From: an uncultured Alphaproteobacteria bacterium
Lineage (GTDB): Bacteria; Pseudomonadota; Alphaproteobacteria; HIMB59
Assembly: GCA_902611415.1 (NCBI GenBank)
Contig: CACLZM010000001.1
Span: forward strand, 124,001-188,000
Length of the DNA stretch: 64,000 bases
Direction of reading: 5' to 3'
In this document: positions 47,002 through 55,660 of the stretch, in pieces
How positions within the stretch are numbered: position 1 is the first letter of the stretch
Layout: every line of letters begins with the position of its first letter
Made by a program: the position numbers and the translations under genes
The notes under the pieces: generated by a model
What the model saw: only the letters and a program-made list of their open reading frames with translations
What the model was told of the DNA's origin: nothing
Databases searched by the model: none

Positions 47002-48144
47002 ATGAAGCCATTATTACCAAATACTTATGTACTTAACAATAAATATCTACAATCAATTATTTCACCTAGCACAGATATCATTGACTATAATTTTAGTTCT
47101 GATCAAATCCATAAGCTCAATCTTTTACAAATTCTAAGGCCAGATATTTATTTTAATAAGAAACTATCTGATAATGAATTTTTTGATTTATCAAAGAAAT
47201 ATTACCAAAGACTTATCGATGATAAAATTATATATAAGTCTGAAAATGAGTATTTTTTATATAGAATAGACTCTGACGGTCATTCGCAAACAGGGTTAAT
47301 TTCTCTGTTAAATATACAAGACTACATTAATAGAAATATTAAGCCCCACGAAAAAATTTTAGTGAGTAAAGGCAAAGAAAGAGCTGATCAATTATCTAAA
47401 GTAAAATTTCAATTGTCTCCTATTTATCTTTTTTACGATGATGAAAATATAGATTTAAACCTTGATATTCATCATGACAAAAAACCACTTATAAAGTTTA
47501 AATCTGGCAAGTACACTCATTCAATATATAAAACTAACACTGATTTCACTGGTATTAATTTTAAGGAACTCTTTGTTGCAGATGGCCATCATAGAATAGA
47601 GGGCTTTGCTCAATTAGATGTCAATAAAGATACTAAATTTTTATCTATTGTTTTTCCAAAATCTAAATGCTTAAACCTAGCATACAACAGAACTGTTAAA
47701 TTTCCTGATGCCTACAATAAAGATTCGTTCATATCTGATTTAAAAACATATTTCCATGTTGAAGAGCTAAAATATCATGAGAAGATAGACCGCTTTTTTG
47801 TAATCTACTATCAGGGTAAGTATTTTAAAATAGATTTGAAAAACGACTTCTCCACAAATGGCGCTGACTGTATTGATTTTGGTGAATTTGTCTTGAAAGA
47901 AATATTGAATATTCAGGACGAGACTACTGATCAAAGGGTCGAATTCGTCCCACCCTCATTAGGTACTGATTATTTGATTAATCAAGTTGATACGGGTATA
48001 ACAGATTTATCGACATTAATGAGACCAGTTAGTATGGATTTAGTAATAGAATACTCTAAAAATTTAAAATTTATGCCCCCCAAAGCTACCTGGTTTGAAC
48101 CCAAACCATTAGATGGTTTATTTTTTTACAAAATTATTGAATAG
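47002..48144 (+). CDS. DUF1015 family protein, serine-metabolism neighbour
   Basis: The 380-residue cytoplasmic protein has the two DUF1015 hallmarks: VADGHHRIEGFAQL near residue 195 and, at the C terminus, FMPPKATWFEPKPLDGL. In many anaerobes DUF1015 genes sit with serC and serA, and here serC follows 29 bases later. The family is thought to be related to the ParB/SerK fold, which includes free-serine kinases, so a role in serine or phosphoserine handling is plausible but unproven. The start is an ATG at 47002 without a clear Shine-Dalgarno sequence. Confidence 0.85.
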   Translation: MKPLLPNTYVLNNKYLQSIISPSTDIIDYNFSSDQIHKLNLLQILRPDIYFNKKLSDNEFFDLSKKYYQRLIDDKIIYKSENEYFLYRIDSDGHSQTGLISLLNIQDYINRNIKPHEKILVSKGKERADQLSKVKFQLSPIYLFYDDENIDLNLDIHHDKKPLIKFKSGKYTHSIYKTNTDFTGINFKELFVADGHHRIEGFAQLDVNKDTKFLSIVFPKSKCLNLAYNRTVKFPDAYNKDSFISDLKTYFHVEELKYHEKIDRFFVIYYQGKYFKIDLKNDFSTNGADCIDFGEFVLKEILNIQDETTDQRVEFVPPSLGTDYLINQVDTGITDLSTLMRPVSMDLVIEYSKNLKFMPPKATWFEPKPLDGLFFYKIIE

Positions 48145-48173
48145 TTCACAAACGCTAAGGAGAGATATTAATT

Positions 48174-49334
48174 ATGCAAAAACCTACCATTAAACCAAAT
48201 CATCCATTCTTTTCATCGGGTCCATGTTCTAAAAGACCTGGATGGAAATTAGAAGCTTTGAATGATGCCGTTTTAGGTAGATCGCATAGAGCAAAAAGCG
48301 GCAAGGCAAAACTCAATGAAGTAATTGTTAAATCGAAGCAAGTTTTAGAGTTACCAGATGATTATTTAGTAGGTATCGTCCCTGCCTCAGATACTGGTGC
48401 GATTGAAATGGCTATGTGGAGTCTTCTGGGTTTAAAAGATGTAGAAGTATGTGGTTGGGAAACTTTTGGATTAACTTGGGTAAAGGATATTACAAAACAA
48501 TTAAAATTAGAGAATGTGACAGTTCATAAAACTGATAATTATGGAGAACTCCCTGATTTGTCAAAAGTAAATTTTGATAATGATGTTGTTTTTACATGGA
48601 ATGGCACTACTTCAGGTGTGTGCATTCCCAATGCAGATTGGATACCAGAAAATAGATTAGGTTTATCTATTTGTGACGCTACTTCAGCAGTTTTTGCTAT
48701 GGATATGGATTTTAAAAAATTAGATGTTGTCACCTGGTCATGGCAAAAAGTTTTGGGTGGAGAGGCTGCACACGGTATGATTGCTCTATCACCAAGAGCA
48801 GTTGAAAGACTTGAGACTTACGAGCCATCTTGGCCAATGCCTAAAATTTTTCAATTAGCCAAAAACAAGAAGTTTTCTAAAGAAATTTTTGAAGGAGCTA
48901 CTATAAATACTCCCTCCTTGCTCGCTGCAGAAGATGCATTGGATGCATTGAATTGGTGTATTGAAATAGGTGGGCAAAAAGAATTAATATCCAGATCAAA
49001 AAAAAATCTTCAAGTTATTAAGGACTGGATTGATCAGAGAGATTGGGTAGAGTTTTTAGCTGTTGACCCAAATACATATTCTTCAACAAGTATATGTTTT
49101 AAGTTTACACATCCTGACTTTGTAGCTTTAGATAGTGATAATCAAAAAAAACTAGTGAAAGAAATATGCTCTACATTAGAGAAAGAGGACGCTGGGTACG
49201 ATATTAATGCATATAAAGATGCACCAGCAGGCATTAGAATTTGGGGAGGTGCAACTGTTGAAGCCTCTGACATAGAAAAAGTTTTACCATGGATTGAATG
49301 GTCTTTTTTTGAAACAATGGGAAGGTATAAATAA
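48174..49334 (+). CDS. serC: Phosphoserine aminotransferase
   Basis: SerC makes O-phosphoserine from 3-phosphohydroxypyruvate and glutamate using PLP. The 386-residue protein belongs to the alphaproteobacterial/archaeal subtype: [58 protein letters not shown] and the PLP lysine in [17 protein letters not shown] strong AAGGAGAG precedes the ATG. The stop overlaps the serA start as TAATG. Confidence 0.96.
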   Translation: MQKPTIKPNHPFFSSGPCSKRPGWKLEALNDAVLGRSHRAKSGKAKLNEVIVKSKQVLELPDDYLVGIVPASDTGAIEMAMWSLLGLKDVEVCGWETFGLTWVKDITKQLKLENVTVHKTDNYGELPDLSKVNFDNDVVFTWNGTTSGVCIPNADWIPENRLGLSICDATSAVFAMDMDFKKLDVVTWSWQKVLGGEAAHGMIALSPRAVERLETYEPSWPMPKIFQLAKNKKFSKEIFEGATINTPSLLAAEDALDALNWCIEIGGQKELISRSKKNLQVIKDWIDQRDWVEFLAVDPNTYSSTSICFKFTHPDFVALDSDNQKKLVKEICSTLEKEDAGYDINAYKDAPAGIRIWGGATVEASDIEKVLPWIEWSFFETMGRYK

Positions 49335-50275
49335 TGAAGATTTTAATTTCTGATAAAATGAGCGATAAGGTAGAAGATGTCTTAAAGTCAAAACAGATTG
49401 ATTATGATATCAAAACTGGGATGTCTCCTGAGGAGCTTAAAGGTGTGATTGATCAATATGATGGCATTTTAATCAGATCTGCAACTAAATTAACCTCAGA
49501 TATACTCGCTGACTGTAAGAACCTTAAAGTTATTGGTAGAGCAGGAGTTGGTGTCGATAATGTTGACCTAGATCAAGCAACAAAAAATCGAATACTAGTG
49601 ATGAATACACCTCTAGGAAATTTAGAAGCAACAGCTGAGTTAAGCGTCGGTTTAATGTTTTCAATTATGAGAAACATACATCTAGCTAATGACTCAACTC
49701 ATCAAGGAAAATGGGAAAAACCTAAGTTTCTTGGTACTGAGCTAAAAGGAAAAGTGCTTGGAATAGTAGGCTATGGCAACATAGGTCAAAGAGTAGCTGA
49801 AATATGCTCAACAATTGGAATGAAAATTATTACTAATTCTAAATCAGCAAGTGATGATGATTTATCGAAATTTGATGTTAAAAAGGTCTCGACTGAAGAT
49901 TTGATTAAGGAAGCTGATATTATTTCTCTCCATACAAAATTGAATGATGAAACAAAGTATATGATTAACAAAGAAACAATATCAACAATGAAACCTACAT
50001 CAGTGATTATAAATTGTGCTAGGGGCGGTCTGATTAATGAATCTGATTTAAAAGATGCACTCAATAATGAAATTATTGCAGGTGCTGCAATTGATGTTTA
50101 TGAAAATGAGCCTGCAACAGATAATGTAATGTTTGGAACAAAAAATTTACTTCTTACACCTCACTTAGGAGCTTCCTCAAAAGAGGCTCAATCTAATGTG
50201 GCAATAGACGTAGCAAATCAAGTTGCTGATTTCTTAAAAGAAAACAAGATTATAAATAACGTTAACTCTTTTTAA
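49334..50275 (+). CDS. serA: D-3-phosphoglycerate dehydrogenase, short form
   Basis: SerA oxidises 3-phosphoglycerate to start serine synthesis. The 313-residue protein has the NAD site GIVGYGNIGQRVAE, the catalytic Arg in NCARGGLIN, Glu in DVYENEP and His in LLTPHLGASS. It ends right after the substrate/cofactor domains and lacks the ACT and ASB regulatory domains of the 400-530 residue forms, so serine feedback inhibition through ACT is not expected. It overlaps serC by 1 base; its end overlaps the convergent Nudix gene by 14 bases. Confidence 0.93.
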   Translation: MKILISDKMSDKVEDVLKSKQIDYDIKTGMSPEELKGVIDQYDGILIRSATKLTSDILADCKNLKVIGRAGVGVDNVDLDQATKNRILVMNTPLGNLEATAELSVGLMFSIMRNIHLANDSTHQGKWEKPKFLGTELKGKVLGIVGYGNIGQRVAEICSTIGMKIITNSKSASDDDLSKFDVKKVSTEDLIKEADIISLHTKLNDETKYMINKETISTMKPTSVIINCARGGLINESDLKDALNNEIIAGAAIDVYENEPATDNVMFGTKNLLLTPHLGASSKEAQSNVAIDVANQVADFLKENKIINNVNSF

Positions 50276-50837
50276 ATTTTTTTAAATATTCATAAATAGA
50301 AATTTTTGTTAAGACGTTTTGTAAGGATTTACTTTCATTTATTTTTTTTAATTCAGTAAGACTTAATTTAAAAATTTTAATTTCCTCATTCTCATTTTTA
50401 TTATAAAGAGTTTTTAGCTTAATTTTTTCAACCTCTGCATAATAGACATGAACTATTTCATCTGAGTAGCCTGGTACTGGGCAGTATGTAGTTAATTTCA
50501 CAACTTTTTTTGTTTTTACTCCTATTTCTTCTTTGATTTCTCTTTTTAAAGCAGTAATGAGCGACTCACCTTTATCTACTAATCCTCCTACAATTTCATA
50601 TTTTAATGTTTTATTTCTGACAAAGTAAAATGGTCTGAATTGCTTGATCAAATAAAACTTTTTCTCCTCAGGACTAAAACAAAGAGCAAAAACGACATCT
50701 CCAACATTTAATATTTCTCTAAAAATCTTATAAGGTTTTATTTTCTTGTTATAACTACAAACTAAAAATTGATATTTCCAAAACTTGAAGAAGCTGTTCG
50801 ATATAAGTAATTTTTTTATTTTCGTTACTTTTTGCAT
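50262..50837 (-). CDS. Nudix hydrolase (ADP-ribose pyrophosphatase-like)
   Basis: The 191-residue protein has a complete Nudix box in GGLVDKGESLITALKREI followed by KEEIGV, preceded by the beta-strand block LIKQFRPFYF and LKYEIVGG that is typical of ADP-ribose/NDP-sugar pyrophosphatases. These clear toxic or surplus nucleoside diphosphate derivatives. The first 20-25 residues are not conserved, so the true start may be further downstream. It is convergent with serA. Confidence 0.87.
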   Translation of the reverse strand: MQKVTKIKKLLISNSFFKFWKYQFLVCSYNKKIKPYKIFREILNVGDVVFALCFSPEEKKFYLIKQFRPFYFVRNKTLKYEIVGGLVDKGESLITALKREIKEEIGVKTKKVVKLTTYCPVPGYSDEIVHVYYAEVEKIKLKTLYNKNENEEIKIFKLSLTELKKINESKSLQNVLTKISIYEYLKKFKKS

Positions 50838-50889
50838 GAGATTTATCTGTTTGACTATTTATAAGACAAAAGTATATATATTCAATACT

Positions 50890-50966
<77 letters not shown>

Positions 50967-50973
50967 AAAATAA

Positions 50974-51282
50974 ATGAAAAAAGTAACAATTAAGCGTCCC
51001 TCAAAAACTAATATGCAATCAGGCTTAAAAAAAACTAAGATGTGGACTATCGAGTTTGAGTTTGATCCTAGTATTCAAAAAGATGTATTAATGGGCTGGA
51101 ATAGCTCAAAAAACACAACTAAACAACTAAAATTAAACTTTGACAGCTTAGATGATGCTATCTTGTGGTGTCAAAAGAACTCATATTTATACAGAGTTAT
51201 TGATCAAACCTATAAATCAGTAAAACCAAAGAGTTATGCTAGTAATTTCTCAAATAATAGAAAAACTTCCTGGACACACTAG
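50974..51282 (+). CDS. NDUFS4-like complex I accessory subunit
   Basis: The 102-residue protein matches the ETC complex I subunit family (NDUFS4/18 kDa): a basic N terminus, KKTKMWTIEFEFDPS, then DVLMGWNSSKNTTKQLKLNF, DDAILWCQKNSYLYRVI and a Ser/Lys-rich end. Alphaproteobacteria and mitochondria share this supernumerary NADH:quinone oxidoreductase subunit. It begins 7 bases after the CCA end of tRNA-Pro, so it is likely translated from a processed tRNA-mRNA transcript. Confidence 0.87.
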   Translation: MKKVTIKRPSKTNMQSGLKKTKMWTIEFEFDPSIQKDVLMGWNSSKNTTKQLKLNFDSLDDAILWCQKNSYLYRVIDQTYKSVKPKSYASNFSNNRKTSWTH

Positions 51283-51306
51283 TAATTAAATATTCATTTT
51301 TTTAAA

Positions 51307-51312
51307 TATAAT
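51307..51312 (+). promoter_or_regulatory. Candidate -10 box for livK
   Basis: A perfect TATAAT lies 44 bases upstream of the livK ATG in an AT-rich gap. No good -35 hexamer is seen at 16-18 bases upstream, so support is only the -10 match and the need for a promoter before this monocistronic, G+C-richer gene. The gene has a strong AAGGGGGA Shine-Dalgarno sequence. Confidence 0.35.
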
Positions 51313-51355
51313 ACTATTATCACTGCATATTTATTAATTAATAAGGGGGAAAGAA

Positions 51356-52531
51356 ATGATTAAGTTCATTACTACTCTGCTTGCTTTATTCATGTTTAGC
51401 ACGTCATACGCTAAAGAAGTTAAAGTTGGCATTATTTTAGGTTTTACAGGACCTATTGAATCATTAACGCCGGGTATGGCTGCAGGCGCTGAGCTAGCTT
51501 TTAATGAAGCTTCAGACTCAGGTGCATTATTAGGTGGTTCAACTGTTAGTTCTATTAGAGCTGACTCAACATGTATCGATTCAGCAGCGGCAGCATCTGC
51601 AGCTGAATTTTTAATTTCACAAGGTGTTACAGCAATTATGGGAGCAGACTGTTCTGGTGTCACAGGTGCAGTTCTTTCAAACGTAGCTGTTCCAAATGGA
51701 GTGCCAATGATTTCACCATCTGCAACATCACCTGCTTTGACTACTGCTGAAGATAACGGTTTGTTTTTTAGAACAGCTCCTTCAGATGCAAGAGGTGGAG
51801 AGGTTTTAGCAGACATTACTAGCGATAGAGGTATTTCAAGTGTTGCAATTACATATGTTAACACTGATTATGGTGTTGGCTTAGCAGATGTCTATGAAGC
51901 TGCAGCAATTGCTAGAGGCATTGAAGTTACAGCTAAAACTGCTCATGAAGGCGATAAGGCAGATTATAGTGCTGAAGTAGGTGTACTTTCATCAGCTGGT
52001 GGAGATGCACTAGTTGTTATTGGTTACTTAGATCAAGGTGGTAATCAAATTATCCAAGGATCATTAGATAGTGGCGCTTTTGATACATTTGTACTGTCTG
52101 ATGGTATGATTGGTGACTCATTGACTGATACTTTTGGAACTGATCTTGATGGCTCATTTGGTTCAATGCCAGGCTCTCTTGGTGCTGGTGCCATGAAATT
52201 TAAAGCTTATGCAGAAGCTAATGGTGTTGATCCATCAGTTTATGTTGGAGAGTCATATGACGCTGCTGCATTAATTATGCTAGCAATGTGTAAAGGTAAA
52301 TCAGATGACAGTGCATCAATAGCTGCAAATATTATGAGCGTAGCCAATGGTCCAGGTACCAAAATTTATGCTGGTGAATTGAAGAAAGGTCTTGACCTAG
52401 CTTGTGCAGGATTTGCCGTAGACTATGATGGAGCAACAGATGTAAACTTTACTGAAGTAGGAGAGGCATTTGGAGCATTCCTTGAAAAAGGTATTGAGGG
52501 CGGTCAATTTATTGACGTTGCACAAAGATAA
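51356..52531 (+). CDS. livK: Branched-chain amino acid ABC transporter substrate-binding protein
   Basis: The 391-residue periplasmic protein has a signal peptide (residues 1-19, cleavage after TSYA) and the type I periplasmic fold: VGIILGFTGPIESLTPGMAAG, GADCSGVTGAVLSNVAVPNG, MISPSATSPALTT, YVNTDYGVGLADVYEAAA and YVGESYDAAALIMLA. The gene is visibly G+C-richer than the rest (23 of 60 bases at 51601-51660 against 6 of 60 at 4741-4800), the codon pattern of a very highly expressed binding protein. It faces the livM-livH-livF-livG operon, which presumably encodes its partners. The exact ligand (Leu/Ile/Val or other amides) is not determinable. Confidence 0.93.
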   Translation: MIKFITTLLALFMFSTSYAKEVKVGIILGFTGPIESLTPGMAAGAELAFNEASDSGALLGGSTVSSIRADSTCIDSAAAASAAEFLISQGVTAIMGADCSGVTGAVLSNVAVPNGVPMISPSATSPALTTAEDNGLFFRTAPSDARGGEVLADITSDRGISSVAITYVNTDYGVGLADVYEAAAIARGIEVTAKTAHEGDKADYSAEVGVLSSAGGDALVVIGYLDQGGNQIIQGSLDSGAFDTFVLSDGMIGDSLTDTFGTDLDGSFGSMPGSLGAGAMKFKAYAEANGVDPSVYVGESYDAAALIMLAMCKGKSDDSASIAANIMSVANGPGTKIYAGELKKGLDLACAGFAVDYDGATDVNFTEVGEAFGAFLEKGIEGGQFIDVAQR

Positions 52532-52543
52532 TAACTAATTTTT

Positions 52544-52566
52544 AGCCCCACTTATATGGTGGGGCT
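52544..52566. terminator. Bidirectional stem-loop between livK and livM
   Basis: AGCCCCAC (52544-52551) and GTGGGGCT (52559-52566) form a perfect 8-bp G+C-rich stem with a 7-base loop, the strongest G+C hairpin in the intergenic DNA here. It sits between two convergent genes. The T-run expected right after a rho-independent terminator is weak on both strands (a T-rich stretch begins about 14 bases later on the plus strand), so it may also act as a 3' end stabiliser. Confidence 0.7.
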
Positions 52567-52580
52567 GATTTACATAACGA

Positions 52581-53951
52581 TTAATTTTTTATAATTTTCT
52601 CTGGAAGCAAACCTTTTGGCCTATATCTCATTACTAGTAAAAGCCCAAGACCCATCATTAAATATCTAAAGTATGGAACACTATTTACAAGATGTTCTCT
52701 AATATAATTAGTTTCATCTAAATGATTAGTGAATATATTAATTACAAGCAGTGCAAAAGGAGCTGATTGTATCCAAATAAACCAAACTACAAAACCTCCT
52801 AATATAGCTCCATAATTATTCCCTGTACCCCCTAATAAGACCATTACCCATATTAAAAAAGTATATCTTAAAGGTTGATAGCTTGAGGGAGTAAAAAGAC
52901 CGTCATAAGTTACTAGCATTGCGCCTGCAAATCCAATAATTGCTGATCCCAACATGAAAATAAAAAGGTGCTGCTTTACAACATTTTTACCCATCGCTTT
53001 TGCTGCCTCTTCATTATCTCTTATCGCTCTCATCATTCTTCCCCACGGAGAATTCAGGGCTTTCTCAAAAAAATATAGAATTATTAATACAACAGCTAAA
53101 AAGATTAAACTGAAGCATAACTTTACAAATACTCCAGAAGAGGAAATTACAAGTTGATTAAGTAAAGAGGTTCTTTCATCAAAATCTAAGACTTTTGATA
53201 ATTTTGAAGAGTTTAAAAATTCAACAATTTTTATAAACCACTCAGAGTTTTGTAAATCCACTTCATATGGAACTGGTCTTTTTAAACCAATAACATTCTT
53301 TACTCCCCTTGATAACCACTCCTCATGTTTAACAATAGTTATAATTATTCCAGAGACTAGCAAAGTTGATATTGCTAAATAGTCAGACCTTAATCCTAAA
53401 CAAACTTTTCCTACGACAAAAGCTACTAGAGCACACAAAATTGCACCAACAAACCATGAAAATATTATTGGCAAATTAGCTCCACCTAAAAAACCAGATG
53501 TAGCTGCATTAATTGACTCAATTTTACTAATTGATGGACCAGCTATAAATTTAAGCAATGGTATAGATAAAATTATGATTACGAATATAAAATAGTTTTT
53601 ATATTTATGATTAGGAAATCTTTTATTAATTATTAAAACACTAAGAACAACTGCTAATAAAAATAAACCTGAAACTAAAATTCCAATACCACCTGCACTC
53701 CAAGCTTCAGGAACAGGGGGAACTGATATTAAAACAGTTGCTAACCCTCCTATGGCCAAAAAACCCATTACACCAAAATTAATTAAACCAGCAAAACCCC
53801 ATTGAATATTTACTCCCATCGCCATTACAGCAGAGATAAGACAGAGATTTAACATTGATAGTGCAATTCCCCATGACTGAAATAAACCTACTAAAATGGT
53901 TAAAACAGTCATTACTGAGAAACAAATTTTAAAGTCAGAATTTTTGATCAT
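52581..53951 (-). CDS. livM: Branched-chain amino acid ABC transporter permease LivM (long form)
   Basis: The inner-membrane permease has the LivM landmarks VNIQWGFAGLINFGVMGFLAIGG, GLRSDYLAISTLLVSGI, SPWGRMMRAIRDNEEAAKAMG and MRYRPKGLLPEK. At 456 residues it is much longer than E. coli LivM-type domains (about 300-420). There is extra polar sequence between about residues 205 and 265 (HEEWLSRGVKNVIGLKRPVP) and another near 400-430 (IFTNHLDETNYIREHL). It overlaps livH by 4 bases and ends near the stem-loop shared with livK. Confidence 0.92.
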   Translation of the reverse strand: MIKNSDFKICFSVMTVLTILVGLFQSWGIALSMLNLCLISAVMAMGVNIQWGFAGLINFGVMGFLAIGGLATVLISVPPVPEAWSAGGIGILVSGLFLLAVVLSVLIINKRFPNHKYKNYFIFVIIILSIPLLKFIAGPSISKIESINAATSGFLGGANLPIIFSWFVGAILCALVAFVVGKVCLGLRSDYLAISTLLVSGIIITIVKHEEWLSRGVKNVIGLKRPVPYEVDLQNSEWFIKIVEFLNSSKLSKVLDFDERTSLLNQLVISSSGVFVKLCFSLIFLAVVLIILYFFEKALNSPWGRMMRAIRDNEEAAKAMGKNVVKQHLFIFMLGSAIIGFAGAMLVTYDGLFTPSSYQPLRYTFLIWVMVLLGGTGNNYGAILGGFVVWFIWIQSAPFALLVINIFTNHLDETNYIREHLVNSVPYFRYLMMGLGLLLVMRYRPKGLLPEKIIKN

Positions 53952-54958
53952 ATGACTTTTCCTTTAAAGATACCATTTGGCCTAAAAATAAGAACGACTA
54001 TTAATATCGCAAAAGATATCGCAAATTTATAATCAGTAGAGATAAATTGTATTAGTGTGCTTGGTTCTAAACCTTCAGGCATGATGTACTTAAAAAATTT
54101 TTTGTAAGCGTAAGTGAGACCTATTTCAGAAAAAGCAATGAGAAATCCACCATAAAACGCACCTAAAGGATTTCCAATTCCACCAACAATTGTTGCTGCG
54201 AAAATAGGAAGAAGGTTATTAAAATAAGTGAATGGTTTGAAGCTTTTATCTAATCCATACAAAGTTCCTGCAACAGTTGCTAAAATTGAAACGATTATCC
54301 AGGTAAGTAAAACAATTTTTTTAGGATCTATGCCTGATAACAAAGCTAAATCCTCATTATTTGAATAAGCTCTCATAGATTTACCTGTTTTTGTTTTATT
54401 TAAAAAATAAAAAAGTATGGAGCAAGTAATAATTGTTGTAATTAATGTTATCACTTGAGTTGATTTTAATGCTAGTCCTTCATTTAATCCTGTCATTTGT
54501 TTAAATTCTCTAGCTTTCATAATAAACTTGTGACCATCCATAAAGTTAATATCGTTTGGACCAATGATAATTCTAACAACTGCGTTTAAAACAAACATAA
54601 TACCAAGACTAACAACTATAAAAGTTACTGGGTCACTTTTTTTATTTCTATAATATTCAAATACCGTTTTGTCAAAAAATAAACTCACAGCAATTGTCAA
54701 TAGGATACCAACTGGTAATGCTAGTAAAGCGGTTGGAAGCAAACCAAACGTAATTCCTTTTGATTGTAAAATCCAAGTAACAAGGATTACAATCATTGTT
54801 CCAAAAGCCATCAAGTCTCCATATGCAAAGTTTGCAAATCTTAAAACACCATAAATGAGAGTTACCCCAATCGCACCCAAAGCCAACTGTGATCCATAAG
54901 TTATTCCAGGCACAATAATAAAATTAGTTAGAAGTATAATTGAGTTTAAAAAATCCAT
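53948..54958 (-). CDS. livH: Branched-chain amino acid ABC transporter permease LivH
   Basis: The 336-residue permease has about eight hydrophobic segments and LivH motifs: QLALGAIGVTLIYGVLRFAN, FAYGDLMAFGTM, MRAYSNNEDLALLSGIDPKK, GTLYGLDKSFKPFTYFN and AATIVGGIGNPLGAFYGG. It forms the channel with LivM. The gene starts directly after the livF stop and overlaps livM by 4 bases. Confidence 0.94.
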   Translation of the reverse strand: MDFLNSIILLTNFIIVPGITYGSQLALGAIGVTLIYGVLRFANFAYGDLMAFGTMIVILVTWILQSKGITFGLLPTALLALPVGILLTIAVSLFFDKTVFEYYRNKKSDPVTFIVVSLGIMFVLNAVVRIIIGPNDINFMDGHKFIMKAREFKQMTGLNEGLALKSTQVITLITTIITCSILFYFLNKTKTGKSMRAYSNNEDLALLSGIDPKKIVLLTWIIVSILATVAGTLYGLDKSFKPFTYFNNLLPIFAATIVGGIGNPLGAFYGGFLIAFSEIGLTYAYKKFFKYIMPEGLEPSTLIQFISTDYKFAISFAILIVVLIFRPNGIFKGKVI

Positions 54959-55660
54959 TTACCCTCCTAAAAAAGCCTTTCTAATCTCTTTATCATTTAG
55001 AAGGTAATCACCTTTGCCTTCGTAAGCATTTTTACCTGTCACTAGGATATAACCTCGATCAGATATTTCTAAAGCCTGACGAGCATTTTGCTCGACCATT
55101 AGTATAGCTATGTTTTGTTTTTTTATATTTAATATGTGCTCAAATAATTCTGTCATAATTACAGGTGAAACCCCAGCAGTTGGTTCATCTAACATTAAAA
55201 CATTTGGCTCAGTCATTAAAGCTCTGGCGATTGCAACTTGCTGTCGTTGACCACCTGATAATTCGCCTGCAAATTGATCCTTTTTCTCTTTAATTATAGG
55301 AAATAAATCATACATCTCCTCTAATCTTTTTGATAAATTAGTATCATTTAAAAAAGCACCCATCTCTAAGTTCTCTTTTACTGTTAATTCTGTAAAAATA
55401 TTTTTAATTTGAGGTACAAAGGATATACCTAGCTTTATTCTTTCTTGTGTTTTGAGTTTTGTGATATCTTTTCCATCAAGCACGACATTTCCATTTTTTA
55501 AGTCAAGTATACCAAGCATAGCTTTCATTGCTGTTGACTTACCAGCACCATTAGGACCTAGAATTGACACTATTTCACCTCTGTTAACGTTAAAAGAACA
55601 ATCTTCGATAATGTTTACACCTCCATATCCACCAGTTAAATTTGAAGCAGAAAAAAACAT
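54959..55660 (-). CDS. livF: Branched-chain amino acid ABC transporter ATP-binding protein LivF
   Basis: The 233-residue ATPase has Walker A GPNGAGKST, Q-loop VPQIKNIFTELTVKENL, signature LSGGQRQQVAIARAL and Walker B VLMLDEPTAGVSP, with the H-loop position occupied in ILMVEQNARQAL, as is typical for LivF. It overlaps livG by 1 base. It forms the heterodimeric motor with LivG. Confidence 0.94.
   Translation of the reverse strand: MFFSASNLTGGYGGVNIIEDCSFNVNRGEIVSILGPNGAGKSTAMKAMLGILDLKNGNVVLDGKDITKLKTQERIKLGISFVPQIKNIFTELTVKENLEMGAFLNDTNLSKRLEEMYDLFPIIKEKKDQFAGELSGGQRQQVAIARALMTEPNVLMLDEPTAGVSPVIMTELFEHILNIKKQNIAILMVEQNARQALEISDRGYILVTGKNAYEGKGDYLLNDKEIRKAFLGG

Noticed and set aside
51334-51864. 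A 176-codon open frame antisense to livK
   Set aside because: It lies wholly opposite a certain gene, has Ala/Pro/Ser-rich low-complexity content that mirrors the livK codons, and lacks any recognisable motif or ribosome binding site.
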